Both the position numbers and the translations under genes were made by a program. A DNA stretch of 64,000 nucleotides from Petroclostridium sp. X23 (GTDB lineage: Bacteria; Bacillota; Clostridia; SK-Y3), in the NCBI RefSeq assembly GCF_030013905.1, contig NZ_CP124862.1, forward strand, positions 372,001 to 436,000, read 5' to 3'. Shown piece after piece: positions 30,569-39,985 of this stretch. The stretch's first letter is position 1. Every line of letters starts with the position of its first letter. The notes under the pieces were generated by a model, which was given only the letters and a program-made list of their open reading frames with translations, was not told the origin of the DNA and made no database searches.

Positions 30569-31798
30569 CTAAACATCTTTGGGTAATACTTTATTTGCGA
30601 ATACGCCTACCACTGTTGCAAGGAACAAGCCGGAGGCCGAAAAGCTCTGTGTAATTTGTACATTCCCTACGCCAAGTCCGACGACAAGGATTAATGATAC
30701 AATGATTAAGTTTCTGCTGTGTGTAAAGTCCAGTTCTGCTTCGGAGATTGTTCTCATACCAATACTTGCGATCATACCGAACAGCACAAGGCTAACTCCC
30801 CCCATAACCGGTACCGGTATGGTCTGCAGCACGGCACCCAATTTCCCAACCATGCTAAGAATAATCGCGTAAACGGCCGCGATTCTTAAAATTCTTGGGT
30901 CATATACTTTGGTAACTGCCAGTACACCGGTGTTCTCACTGTAGGTTGTGTTAGCAGGTCCACCGAAAGTACCGGCGATTAAGGTCGCTAAACCATCACC
31001 CAGTATCGTCCTATGCATTCCGGGGTCTTTAAAGAAATCTTTTTGTACGACTGCACCATTGGTTGTAATATCACCTATATGCTCCATGAAAGTTACAAAA
31101 GCGACCGGGGCAATTAATAGAATGACACTCCAATCAAAAGTCGGAACCGTAAAGAATTTGCCGTTAACAATATCATTGAAGTAGAACAGTGGTGCATCGT
31201 GAATCGCTTGGATATTTACCAATGGCGTCTCACCCGACCATCCTGCGTAATCAAATATCAATGAAAGAACATATCCCGAAGCGATCCCGATCAAGATAGG
31301 CACCAGCTTGAAGAACCCTTTATCAAATACGGTAACGGCGATGACCACTACAAGAACGAATATTGCGACATACCAGTTTCCTGATGCCATACTTACGGCT
31401 GTAGGACTTAATGTTAAACCGATTACCATAATGATAGGCCCTGTTACAATCGGAGGGAAGAAAGATCTTATCTTATCTACTCCAACCAATGCTACCAAAG
31501 CGGATAAAAGAATATATACAAATCCGGCTGCTATAATCCCGCCTTGTGCAAGAGGAATATATTGAGGATTCTTATCAATAATGACTGCCTGAATTACAGG
31601 AATAAATGCGAAACTTGAACCTAAAAATACCGGTACCTTTTTCCCTGTTACAAAATGGAATGCCAGTGTACCTAAACCTGCTGTAAAAAGTGCTACTGCC
31701 GGATTCAAACCGGTTAATGCCGGAACCAAAACTGTAGCGCCGAACATTGCAAATAAGTGCTGTAAACCTAAAATATAAGATTTTGCGCTATTTGACAT
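30569..31798 (-). CDS. uraA: Uracil permease (NCS2 family)
   Basis: 409-residue membrane transporter with about 12-14 hydrophobic segments. It imports uracil for salvage. The NCS2 signature region FMEHIGDITTNGAVVQKDF carries the substrate-contacting Glu, and the segment GTFGGPANTTYSENTGVLAV is typical of UraA/PyrP. Placed second in the pyr operon after pyrR, an arrangement common in Gram-positive bacteria. Confidence 0.94.
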   Translation of the reverse strand: MSNSAKSYILGLQHLFAMFGATVLVPALTGLNPAVALFTAGLGTLAFHFVTGKKVPVFLGSSFAFIPVIQAVIIDKNPQYIPLAQGGIIAAGFVYILLSALVALVGVDKIRSFFPPIVTGPIIMVIGLTLSPTAVSMASGNWYVAIFVLVVVIAVTVFDKGFFKLVPILIGIASGYVLSLIFDYAGWSGETPLVNIQAIHDAPLFYFNDIVNGKFFTVPTFDWSVILLIAPVAFVTFMEHIGDITTNGAVVQKDFFKDPGMHRTILGDGLATLIAGTFGGPANTTYSENTGVLAVTKVYDPRILRIAAVYAIILSMVGKLGAVLQTIPVPVMGGVSLVLFGMIASIGMRTISEAELDFTHSRNLIIVSLILVVGLGVGNVQITQSFSASGLFLATVVGVFANKVLPKDV

Positions 31799-31862
31799 TT
31801 GAAAAGCCCCTTTCGTTTTATCATTAGAAATATTATTAAGCCATATCCATGGCAGACTTACT

Positions 31863-32414
<552 letters not shown>

Positions 32415-32504
32415 TCATCCTCCTTTTCATTTCAAATACATTAAAGCCGGCTTCAGCATACCCATGTGCCTTCCCGTAGGATAAATAAGTAAAATGTCTG
32501 CATA

Positions 32505-32628
32505 TTAAAAAAAACTTCTTACCCACTGGTAAGAAGTTATACTCTATGATAGTATGCCATAAACAGGCATAATTATTCTGTTCATAAACACATCATCTGT
32601 ACTTCGACCTTACCAGCCTCACGGGACT
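32505..32628 (-). promoter_or_regulatory. PyrR-binding loop and attenuator terminator of the pyr leader
   Basis: On the minus strand AGTCCCGTGAGGCT (32628-32615) matches the PyrR loop consensus ARUCCNGNGAGGYU. About 80 bases further on, an 11-bp stem (32513-32523 with 32528-32538) runs into eight T (32512-32505), a strong terminator. PyrR-UMP binding should favour this terminator; without it, an antiterminator fold is expected. I did not trace the antiterminator pairing base by base. Confidence 0.85.
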
Positions 32629-32664
32629 AATTTAAAGGTTGAGTCATATTCAATTTTCTTAATC

Positions 32665-32693
32665 ATTATATATTAAATCCTTGAACTTGTCTA
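32665..32693 (-). promoter_or_regulatory. pyr operon promoter
   Basis: -35 TAGACA (32693-32688) and -10 TATAAT (32670-32665) are separated by 17 bases. The -35 abuts the last codon of rluD. Transcription would begin near 32658, about 30 bases before the PyrR loop. Confidence 0.7.
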
Positions 32694-33620
32694 TCATTTC
32701 ATTATATTTTTTCGTAATAAATTTAAAATATTGTCGAAATACGCTGGAGCCGGGGCCTCAAACTCCATATACTCACCACTTATAGGATGAATAAAGCCTA
32801 ATAATTTTGCATGCAGTGCTTGACCGGCTAATTTAAACTTTTCTTTTTTGCAGCCGTACACCGGATCACCGACAATAGGATGACCGATATAGCTCATATG
32901 CACCCGTATTTGATGGGTTCTTCCTGTCTCAAGCTGACATTCTATATATGTATATTGATGAAATATTTCTAATACCTTAAAATGGGTAACCGCGTTTCTA
33001 CCGTTCTGTGTATTTACACTCATCTTTTTTCTGTCAACAGGATGTCTTCCGATAGGGGCATCGATCAGTCCCCTATCATTCTTGATGACGCCATGTACAA
33101 TAGTGATATATCTCCTGGTCAATGTATGGTCCTTGATCTGCTTTGCAAGGCCGACATGGGCCTTATTATTCTTTGCAACAAGAAGCAAACCCGAAGTATC
33201 TTTATCGATTCTATGGACAATACCGGGACGTATTACGCCGTTAATAGCCGAAAGATTATTACCGCAATGCTGCATCAGCGCGTTTACAAGTGTACCGGTA
33301 TAATTTCCTGCCGCAGGATGTACAACCATATTTTGCGGTTTGTTTACTACCAGTAAATCCTTATCTTCATATACAATATCCAGCTTGATATCTTCCGCTT
33401 TCACTTCCAATACCTGTGGCTCGGGTATTTCATATGAAATCATGTCATTGAGTTTTACCTTATAATTCTGTTTAATGATTGCATTATTTACTTTAACCAA
33501 TCCGTCATTGATGATCTTTTGTGCATATGAACGGGTTAAATCCGCAACGTGGTCACTTAAATATTTATCAATTCTCGTACTCTCCGAATCTTCTACCGCT
33601 ATTAGGTTTTGCGTGGTCAT
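32694..33620 (-). CDS. Large-subunit rRNA pseudouridine synthase (RluD family)
   Basis: 308-residue protein with an N-terminal S4 RNA-binding domain (about 14-75) and a RluA/RluD catalytic domain with the nucleophilic Asp in HRIDKDTSGLLLVAKN. GRTHQIRVHM is another family motif. Gram-positive genomes often hold several members, so the exact target uridine is not certain. It begins one base after the lspA stop region and ends at the pyr promoter. Confidence 0.92.
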   Translation of the reverse strand: MTTQNLIAVEDSESTRIDKYLSDHVADLTRSYAQKIINDGLVKVNNAIIKQNYKVKLNDMISYEIPEPQVLEVKAEDIKLDIVYEDKDLLVVNKPQNMVVHPAAGNYTGTLVNALMQHCGNNLSAINGVIRPGIVHRIDKDTSGLLLVAKNNKAHVGLAKQIKDHTLTRRYITIVHGVIKNDRGLIDAPIGRHPVDRKKMSVNTQNGRNAVTHFKVLEIFHQYTYIECQLETGRTHQIRVHMSYIGHPIVGDPVYGCKKEKFKLAGQALHAKLLGFIHPISGEYMEFEAPAPAYFDNILNLLRKNIMK

Positions 33621-34088
33621 TTATGCTTCATCCTTTTTAGCATCATATTTAAAAAGAAGGTAATAGGATAGAAAAATAGTTCCTACCACAACAAATGAGT
33701 CTGCTACATTAAAAACCGGAAAATTAATCAGAGTGAAATCAAAAAAGTCGACGACATAGCTATACCTGATCCTATCTATGAGATTGCCTACAGCGCCTCC
33801 TAAAATCATGGATAAACTGATCATAAGCAGTTTACTTTCAGGCTTTTCACGATAAATATAATAAATGATTCCAATCATAATTGCACCGGTAACAACAATA
33901 AAAAACCACTTTTGATTTTGAAGTATCCCAAAAGCAGCCCCTCTATTTTTAACAAAAGTCAGATGAAAGACATTTTCAATCAAAGGAATAGTATCATAAT
34001 TTACCAACCTTGTTAATGCCAGATATTTTGTGTATTGGTCAAGCGCTATAACAGCTGCTATAATGATAAACCAAAGCAATAACTTCAA
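33621..34088 (-). CDS. lspA: Lipoprotein signal peptidase (signal peptidase II)
   Basis: 155-residue membrane aspartyl protease with four hydrophobic segments that cleaves prolipoproteins at the lipobox cysteine. The catalytic aspartates lie in GAVGNLIDRI and FNVADSFVVVG. Tightly linked to the downstream pseudouridine synthase. Substrates in this window include the ZnuA-like and 54 kb lipoproteins. Confidence 0.95.
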   Translation of the reverse strand: MKLLLWFIIIAAVIALDQYTKYLALTRLVNYDTIPLIENVFHLTFVKNRGAAFGILQNQKWFFIVVTGAIMIGIIYYIYREKPESKLLMISLSMILGGAVGNLIDRIRYSYVVDFFDFTLINFPVFNVADSFVVVGTIFLSYYLLFKYDAKKDEA

Positions 34089-34194
34089 CCCCTTCTACAT
34101 TATTATCTAGTAAATTATAACATTACTTAATGGGGTTAGCAATATTATGCATTAATAAAAATCATACCGTATGAAATATTGCAATTTTTTTTTG

Positions 34195-34248
34195 CGGTTC
34201 ACAGTTTGTCTGATAAAATCCGTGAACTGTGAACCGTGTACTGTGAAC
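34195..34248. repeat. GTGAAC(T/C) tandem words with an inverted partner
   Basis: Tandem GTGAACT/GTGAACC units at about 34221-34248. CGGTTCACAG (34195-34204) is the inverse of CTGTGAACCG (34227-34236) and can pair with it. The same words recur at 42747-42779 and 57774-57801. Confidence 0.7.
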
Positions 34249-34257
34249 TAGTACAAA

Positions 34258-34899
34258 TCAATCCGGCAGTTGTTTCTCATACTGCTCATTACTTATATTA
34301 TCCATGGGGTCTACTATGCCCTGCTGATCATCCTCATTACTGTAGTATTCTTCATAATCATGGTATCCCCCCATATCTTGCGGGGTGCTTGCCGACCCGT
34401 ATTTCATTACATCATTCAACTGATCCATTCCTTCATATTCATCATCTTCTTGTTCATTCAAATATTTTCTTCCAAATGGCGCATCTATTACTTTCTCTTC
34501 TACCGGGCGGTTATTCATCAGATACTCCATATCTATTTCCTTATCTTCTTCGCAATCAATACAAAGCCTTGCCGATGGAATCACTTCCAGTCTTTCTTCG
34601 TCAATCTCTTTACCGCATAATTCACATTTTCCGTAAGTTCCTTTTTCTATCCTTGTAAGTGCGTCGTGTATTTCTTTAATTTGATGCTCCTCGCTCACTT
34701 CTAAACCCATGTTAAGTTCCAACTGGAATAATTGTGTTCCCAACTCTCCCGGATGATTATCATAATTGGAAAGCTCTCCTGCAGAATCCCGGTCTTGGTC
34801 TCCCATATCAAATTTTTTCATATCATTCAGCACGCGGTCATGCTGCTCTTTCTCTTCCCTAAGTATCTTTTTAAATCTATCCAACTTCTGCCTATCCAT
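34258..34899 (-). CDS. DksA/TraR-type zinc-finger protein (YteA-like)
   Basis: 213-residue cytoplasmic protein. An N-terminal coiled-coil-like stretch (DRFKKILREEKEQHDRVLNDMKK) precedes a DksA/TraR C4 zinc finger, CELCGKEIDEERLEVIPSA then CIDC (about 97-120). The C-terminus is rich in Asp, Glu, Tyr and Gly. Length and layout match the YteA family of Gram-positive sporulation-associated proteins. ATG 34899 follows GGAGGAG. DNA- or polymerase-directed function is inferred from the family. Confidence 0.85.
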   Translation of the reverse strand: MDRQKLDRFKKILREEKEQHDRVLNDMKKFDMGDQDRDSAGELSNYDNHPGELGTQLFQLELNMGLEVSEEHQIKEIHDALTRIEKGTYGKCELCGKEIDEERLEVIPSARLCIDCEEDKEIDMEYLMNNRPVEEKVIDAPFGRKYLNEQEDDEYEGMDQLNDVMKYGSASTPQDMGGYHDYEEYYSNEDDQQGIVDPMDNISNEQYEKQLPD

Positions 34900-35027
34900 A
34901 CAAACTCCTCCAATATATAGCTATACGTATAGTTAACTTTATCTGTAAACAATGAATTTAATAATAACTTTCCCAAAATATAAACCACTTATTATCAAAT
35001 AAGCAAGTATAAATTTCCTTAAAATGA

Positions 35028-35055
35028 TTGAAAAATAAAGATAATGCTATATAAT
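35028..35055 (+). promoter_or_regulatory. mtnP promoter
   Basis: TTGAAA (35028-35033) and TATAAT (35050-35055) with a 16-base spacer lie about 40 bases before the mtnP start. The leader is too short for a SAM riboswitch and none was seen. Confidence 0.6.
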
Positions 35056-35093
35056 TTAGGTATGACAAAATATTACACTTAGGAGGATTCATT

Positions 35094-35849
35094 ATGGACA
35101 AGCAAGCAGATATTGGTGTATTTGGCGGTTCAGGTTTTTATTCTTTTTTGCAAAATGTAGAAGAAATTGAAATAGACACCCACTATGGCAAACCAAGTGA
35201 TAAAATAGCAATAGCCACAATAGGAAATAAAAGAGTGGCGTTTCTACCTCGACATGGAAAACATCATCAATATCCACCTCATTTAGTACCCTATAGAGCA
35301 AATATCTATGCGATGAAAGTACTTGGCGTAAAAAAAATTATTGCGCCCAATGCTTGCGGCAGTCTTCAGCCCCATGTGAAACCGGGAGAATTTGTAATAT
35401 GCGATCAGTTTGTTGACCGGACTACCGGCAGAAAAGATACTTTTTTTGATGGTCCTGAAGTAAAGCATATAAGTCCTGCCGACCCTTATGATGCCAAGTT
35501 GAGAAAACTTGCGATCGATACTGCCAAAGAACTGAACATCCCTGTACACGAACGAGGAACCGTGGTTGTGATCCAAGGTCCGCGTTTTTCTACAAGAGCG
35601 GAAAGCCGATGGTTCAGCAAGATGGGTTGGGAAGTCATCAATATGACACAGTATCCCGAATGCTACCTTGCGCTGGAAATGGGAATCCCATATGTCAATA
35701 TCTCATTAATAACCGACTATGACGCCGGGTTGGAAGGCCGTGATGACATTAAGCCGGTTACTCATGAAGCGGTATTAAAAGTGTTTAATGATAATGTAGA
35801 AAATGTAAAAAAACTAATTTATGCAATGATAGAAAAAATGGAGTTGTAG
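35094..35849 (+). CDS. mtnP: S-methyl-5'-thioadenosine phosphorylase
   Basis: 251-residue nucleoside phosphorylase splitting methylthioadenosine into adenine and methylthioribose-1-phosphate. The phosphate- and base-binding segments are [33 protein letters not shown] and [12 protein letters not shown]; the aspartate of SLITDYDAG is the usual base contact. ATG 35094 follows AGGAGG. It runs straight into a broken mtnA remnant, whose complete form would use its product. Confidence 0.92.
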   Translation: MDKQADIGVFGGSGFYSFLQNVEEIEIDTHYGKPSDKIAIATIGNKRVAFLPRHGKHHQYPPHLVPYRANIYAMKVLGVKKIIAPNACGSLQPHVKPGEFVICDQFVDRTTGRKDTFFDGPEVKHISPADPYDAKLRKLAIDTAKELNIPVHERGTVVVIQGPRFSTRAESRWFSKMGWEVINMTQYPECYLALEMGIPYVNISLITDYDAGLEGRDDIKPVTHEAVLKVFNDNVENVKKLIYAMIEKMEL

Positions 35850-36079
35850 CACCTCTCTCTACCATTGACTTTAATCTAAAAGATGGGCGGGAAATACCCA
35901 TCGAAGAAAGAAATTCCCGTGAGGTTACGCATATTTGCGGTGTTCAAATTGCACCGGATGGCGTGAAAGTGGCAAATCCTCCTTTTGATGTAACTCCAAA
36001 TAAATATGTGGCAGCGATTATTACTGAAAAAGGAGTCGTTTATCCTCCATACCATGAGAATATACCCAAGTTAAAATGA
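35846..36079 (+). pseudogene. mtnA: C-terminal remnant of methylthioribose-1-phosphate isomerase
   Basis: A 77-codon frame reading [14 protein letters not shown], then [33 protein letters not shown] and [14 protein letters not shown] is unmistakably the end of MtnA, normally about 340 residues. It has no start codon or ribosome site: its first codons overlap the mtnP stop in another frame. The remaining roughly 260 residues are missing here, so a deletion most likely joined mtnP to the tail of mtnA. A bidirectional terminator follows. Confidence 0.85.
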
Positions 36080-36084
36080 ATATA

Positions 36085-36110
36085 AAAAAGGTTGCCGCGG
36101 CAGCCTTTTT
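36085..36110. terminator. Bidirectional terminator between mtnA remnant and aroB
   Basis: AAAAAGGTTGCC pairs with GGCAGCCTTTTT around a minimal loop, with one G-U pair. T-runs flank both sides; the aroB stop overlaps its right edge. Confidence 0.8.
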
Positions 36111-37174
36111 TATATGGATATATATTCTAATGCATTATAAATATCTTCTTTTGTAACTTCTGTGGTCTGCATCACTTTTCCTATTTCCGTCGGTAGTATA
36201 AATTTCAGCTTATTATCTACCTGCTTTTTGTCTTTAAGCATTTCATCATGGATTTTATCGTAATCAATATCCTTAATATTAACAGGAAGGCCTGCGCGTT
36301 TTAATAAAGCAATGATCCTATCCATTTCATCTTCTCTGAACATTTTTTTACGGCATCCTATATATGCGGCAGCAATCATGCCTATAGCAACACATTCCCC
36401 ATGCAGCAATCGAAAATCCAACACTGTTTCAATCGCATGGCCTATGGTGTGACCAAAATTAAGAATCGCTCTTAATCCCTGTTCTGTTTCATCCTGCTGC
36501 ACAACCTGCGATTTTATCAAACAGTTCTTTCTCACCACGTGTTTTAAAGTGTTCATATCTAAATTAAGAATATCACCCATATTTTGTTCAAGATATTCAA
36601 AGAAAGCGTTATCATAGATAATGCCATGTTTTATGATTTCAGCCATACCCGAAATATATTCTCTTTCCGGAAGTGTTTGCAGTACGCTTAAATTCATATA
36701 TACCAGAGACGGTTGATAGAAAGAACCGATAATATTTTTAGTTCCTTTGTAATCCACTCCTACCTTGCCACCCACACTGCTATCTACTTGCGCCAGCAGG
36801 CTGGTAGGAACTTGAATAAACTTGATCCCCCGCATGTAAGTAGATGCCGCAAACCCTGCAATATCCCCCGTTACACCACCACCTAATGCGATCACAGCCG
36901 AACCTCTATCCAGACGGTTAGCTAAGCATGTATCATAAATGGAAGAAATGGTAGCCAGATGCTTATTCTGCTCCCCTGCTTCAAAAACATGCTTATATAC
37001 AGAAAACCCTTCATTTATTAACAAATCATACAACTGATTTCCATAATGCTTGTCCACATTACTATCGGTAACAATAAGAATTTTTGAGGTAATTTTTTTT
37101 TCTTTTAGAACTTGCGGCAGTGACGAAAAGTTTTCTTCAAAATATATTGAGTAGCTTCTTTCATTAAAATCCAT
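36110..37174 (-). CDS. aroB: 3-dehydroquinate synthase
   Basis: About 354-residue NAD- and metal-dependent enzyme converting DAHP to 3-dehydroquinate, step two of the shikimate pathway. It shows the NAD-binding ALGGGVTGDIAGFAAS, the QVPTSLLAQVDSSVGGK motif, and metal ligands in EIIKHG and NFGHTIGHAIE. ATG 37174 gives an N-terminus (MDFNERSYSIYF) that fits the family; a longer opening to 37222 would overlap divIVA. The ribosome site is weak at every candidate start. Confidence 0.93.
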   Translation of the reverse strand: MDFNERSYSIYFEENFSSLPQVLKEKKITSKILIVTDSNVDKHYGNQLYDLLINEGFSVYKHVFEAGEQNKHLATISSIYDTCLANRLDRGSAVIALGGGVTGDIAGFAASTYMRGIKFIQVPTSLLAQVDSSVGGKVGVDYKGTKNIIGSFYQPSLVYMNLSVLQTLPEREYISGMAEIIKHGIIYDNAFFEYLEQNMGDILNLDMNTLKHVVRKNCLIKSQVVQQDETEQGLRAILNFGHTIGHAIETVLDFRLLHGECVAIGMIAAAYIGCRKKMFREDEMDRIIALLKRAGLPVNIKDIDYDKIHDEMLKDKKQVDNKLKFILPTEIGKVMQTTEVTKEDIYNALEYISI

Positions 37175-37181
37175 CTTAATA

Positions 37182-37664
37182 CTATCCAACCATCTCACCA
37201 TCCTGCTTGCTGTTTTCAGCATTGTCCTTGACTTCCCGCATCATATCCAACTGGGCATTAATTAATGCTTCCAGTTTGGCTTTAAAAGTGCGGAAGTTTC
37301 TTTTAGCTTCTTCATATTGATAGCTGACCCTTGCTACTTCCTGATTTGCGTCACCAATCATCTGACTCGCTTTTACTTCTGCTTCTCTTATAATATTCTC
37401 AGCTTTTGCATAAGCATTTTTTTTAATATCTTCGCCTGTACTTTGAGCGACAATAAGGGTATTTTGCAAGGTTTCTTCTATGGACCTATAGTGTTGAATT
37501 CCTTCATTCAGTACAGCAATTTTATCTTTTAACTCGATGTTTTCCTTATACAATCTTTCGTAGTCTTCCACGACCTTTGTAAGAAACTCCTCTACTTCCA
37601 GCTCACTATAACCAAAAGGTTTCTTTTTAAATCGTTTATTTTCTATATCCAACGGTGTTAACAT
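37182..37664 (-). CDS. divIVA: DivIVA-family septum/pole protein
   Basis: 160-residue coiled-coil protein. The N-terminal membrane-binding part MLTPLDIENKRFKKKPFGYS with FGYSELEVEEFL is the DivIVA signature. A long coiled coil covers about 30-140. It marks curved membrane at septa and poles and guides division or pole-associated proteins. It belongs to the ylm cluster with ylmH, yggT, sepF and yggS. ATG 37664 follows GGGGGCTGG. Confidence 0.93.
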   Translation of the reverse strand: MLTPLDIENKRFKKKPFGYSELEVEEFLTKVVEDYERLYKENIELKDKIAVLNEGIQHYRSIEETLQNTLIVAQSTGEDIKKNAYAKAENIIREAEVKASQMIGDANQEVARVSYQYEEAKRNFRTFKAKLEALINAQLDMMREVKDNAENSKQDGEMVG

Positions 37665-37677
37665 GAAAACCAGCCCC

Positions 37678-38463
37678 CTAGATAAATCTTTTTACCGTTA
37701 TGCTTATTCTTCCTTTTCGTGTTAAGCCTCCGACGCGGTCTAACACCATCCTGCCTTGCCCACGTACCGAAATAACATCACCTTCTTTTAACATAAAAGA
37801 CGGTGAGCCAATACACTCCCAATTTACGTTTACCTTTTCCGATTGAATCAAAGGAAGTACCTTTGTTCTTGATACCGCCAGAGCTGTACTTAGAACAGCA
37901 TCTAATCTAAGAGATGCCACAGTGGACTGTATTTCCTTATGTTTTTTCTCAGGAATTTTGATATTATTAATACTTTTTTCTTCTATAATGATGCCTGTAT
38001 TCGCTACTTTATTTAGGTTCATAATAATATAAGACGCAATATCATCCATTGCAAATATATAGCTCTCGTCATTCGTAATTAAAATATCGCCAATTTTTTC
38101 CCTCTTTATACCTAAAGAAAGAATCGCACCTAAAAAGTCTCTGTGGCTTAACCGGTCCAAATTTTTCCCGGAAATCTGCAATACTGAAAAAGGATATTGA
38201 ATATCCTCAGATGCCATATAATCAGGAAAGAAAGATACTATTCTCCTTTCAGCCTGTTCATATTCGTTTGACAATCCCATGCAGAGGTCCGAAATTCTGC
38301 CAAGCTTTGCAGATACTACTTTCTGTTGATAAGGATCTAAGTAATTGGTGAATCGCACTTCATAATATTTTAAAGACAGAATTGCCTGATCTATAATCTT
38401 TGATACAAACAATCTGTCTTCTCTTTTTTTTAGTGAATCCAATATTTGCTGCTTGTTAATCAC
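37678..38463 (-). CDS. ylmH: S4-domain RNA-binding protein YlmH
   Basis: 261-residue protein with a C-terminal S4 domain (about 183-245, containing LRLDAVLSTALAVSRTK). Homologues bind stalled large ribosomal subunits in quality control and sit in the division cluster. Starts with GTG seven bases after GGAG. Between divIVA and yggT, gaps about 10-14 bases. Confidence 0.9.
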   Translation of the reverse strand: MINKQQILDSLKKREDRLFVSKIIDQAILSLKYYEVRFTNYLDPYQQKVVSAKLGRISDLCMGLSNEYEQAERRIVSFFPDYMASEDIQYPFSVLQISGKNLDRLSHRDFLGAILSLGIKREKIGDILITNDESYIFAMDDIASYIIMNLNKVANTGIIIEEKSINNIKIPEKKHKEIQSTVASLRLDAVLSTALAVSRTKVLPLIQSEKVNVNWECIGSPSFMLKEGDVISVRGQGRMVLDRVGGLTRKGRISITVKRFI

Positions 38464-38472
38464 GGTAAACTC

Positions 38473-38745
38473 CTAAAACCTAACATATGTACTGATAAGT
38501 GGTACTAATAAATATTGAATCAATAGCCAAACCACAATTGGAGAAAAGTCAATCATCATTCCCCCACCCATTGATGACCTGTTAATAAGGTTTCTGATAG
38601 GTGCAAGAATCGGTTCGGTAACCTGATAAATAAACTGTATAATAGGATTATGTTTATCTATCGGCAACCAGGATATTATTACTCTAGCAAATACCAGATA
38701 ACTAATAATATCCAATAGTGTCCTTAAAGAGTATTGTATTAGCAT
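38473..38745 (-). CDS. yggT: YggT-family membrane protein
   Basis: 90-residue protein with two hydrophobic helices around an amphipathic segment carrying the family motif VTEPILAPIRNLI. ATG 38745 follows TTGGAGGAA; a TTG four codons earlier is in frame but overlaps that ribosome site. The biochemical role is unsettled. Linked to division genes in many bacteria. Confidence 0.9.
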   Translation of the reverse strand: MLIQYSLRTLLDIISYLVFARVIISWLPIDKHNPIIQFIYQVTEPILAPIRNLINRSSMGGGMMIDFSPIVVWLLIQYLLVPLISTYVRF

Positions 38746-38810
38746 GTGTTCCTCCAATCAAATCCAAATGTCTGAAATTTATGTTCTTCCAATATATCTG
38801 TCAATAGTAA

Positions 38811-39257
38811 TTACAAATTCATGTTCCAGGGAAAAACCCCTTTGCTTCTCAGCTCGTCTTTAAAATCCCCCATAATATCTACATTATAGGGCGCTATAAG
38901 AAATATGCCATTAGCTACTTTTTGAATATTTCCATCTAATGCGTATACCGAGCCGCTTAAGAAGTCAACAATTCGTCTCGCAACTTCTTTTTCAACTTGT
39001 TCCAGATTAATAACAACAGGTTTCTTGCTTTTGAGATGATCTGCAATATCCTTTGCTTCATCGAAGCTTTCAGGCTGCATCACAACAACTTTTAACTGCG
39101 TAGTAGTATGGATATTTACAACCTTGCTCTTCTTTGAAACATAGTTGCTTAACTCCGGTTCAACTGTATGTTCCTTCTGGTTTATTATTTCCTCATCTAA
39201 CTCTTCCTCATTCTCTAATCCAACAAAATGCAGCATTTTATTAATGATACTACTCAT
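38811..39257 (-). CDS. sepF: Cell division protein SepF
   Basis: 148-residue protein. An N-terminal amphipathic helix (MSSIINKMLHFVGL) would bind the membrane; the C-terminal SepF domain (about 60-145) contains VVINLEQVEKEVARRIVDFLSG and a glycine near DGNIQKVANGIFLIAP. It anchors FtsZ and bundles filaments into the ring. ATG 39257 is chosen for the GGGGG site upstream; an upstream in-frame extension to 39299 is not supported. Confidence 0.94.
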   Translation of the reverse strand: MSSIINKMLHFVGLENEEELDEEIINQKEHTVEPELSNYVSKKSKVVNIHTTTQLKVVVMQPESFDEAKDIADHLKSKKPVVINLEQVEKEVARRIVDFLSGSVYALDGNIQKVANGIFLIAPYNVDIMGDFKDELRSKGVFPWNMNL

Positions 39258-39276
39258 GATAAGCCCCCTATCAAAA

Positions 39277-39975
39277 TCATTTGTACTGACGGTGTCCAAA
39301 TATCGCAGTTCCTATTCTTACAATATTTGCCCCTTCTTCTATAGCAATCTCATAATCACCTGTCATCCCCATAGATAAATATTCCATATTAATATTATCG
39401 TAGTTTTTCTTGTTTATGTCAATGGACAATTGTCTTAATTTTCTAAAAAACACTCTTACTTCTTCAGGGCTCTCCGTTAATGGCGCGATGGTCATAAGTC
39501 CTTTTACCCTGATATTTGATAACTGTGAAAGCTGTTCTATTAAATGCCCGCAGCTTTCAACATCTATCCCATACTTGCTTTCTTCACCTGAAACATTTAC
39601 TTGAACCAATATATCCATGGTCCGGCCAATTTTTGCAGCTCTCTTATTGATTTCTTCGGCAAGTTTTATGGAATCTACCGAATGGATCATATGTACTTTA
39701 TTAATAATATATTTAACTTTATTTGTTTGCAGGTGCCCAATCAAGTGCCATTTTACATGCTCATATTGGATTTTATCATACTTATTAAGTATTTCCTGGA
39801 CTTTATTCTCTCCTATATTGGTGATCCCCGATGCGACTGCCCGGTTTATCATATCCGCGTCAACGGTCTTTGTTACTGCCACCAATATAATGTCCTCAGG
39901 CTTTCTTCCTGAGCGCTGAGCGGCATCGGAAATATTTTCTGTAATATTACAAATATTCTTTTCTAAATCTGTCAT
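39277..39975 (-). CDS. yggS: YggS-family pyridoxal-phosphate homeostasis protein
   Basis: 232-residue alanine-racemase-fold protein binding PLP on the lysine of VAVTKTVDAD (about residue 35). Further motifs are GENKVQE, WHLIGHLQTNK and LSMGMTGDYEIAIEEGANIVRIGTAIFG. Single-domain family members buffer PLP and affect amino-acid pools. First gene of the sepF-divIVA cluster, after the HlyD-like gene. Confidence 0.94.
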   Translation of the reverse strand: MTDLEKNICNITENISDAAQRSGRKPEDIILVAVTKTVDADMINRAVASGITNIGENKVQEILNKYDKIQYEHVKWHLIGHLQTNKVKYIINKVHMIHSVDSIKLAEEINKRAAKIGRTMDILVQVNVSGEESKYGIDVESCGHLIEQLSQLSNIRVKGLMTIAPLTESPEEVRVFFRKLRQLSIDINKKNYDNINMEYLSMGMTGDYEIAIEEGANIVRIGTAIFGHRQYK

Positions 39976-39985
39976 CTTAACCTCC

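Noticed and set aside
34900..35093. Possible SAM riboswitch upstream of mtnP
   Set aside because: The promoter leaves a leader of only about 35 bases, with no conserved SAM-riboswitch core.
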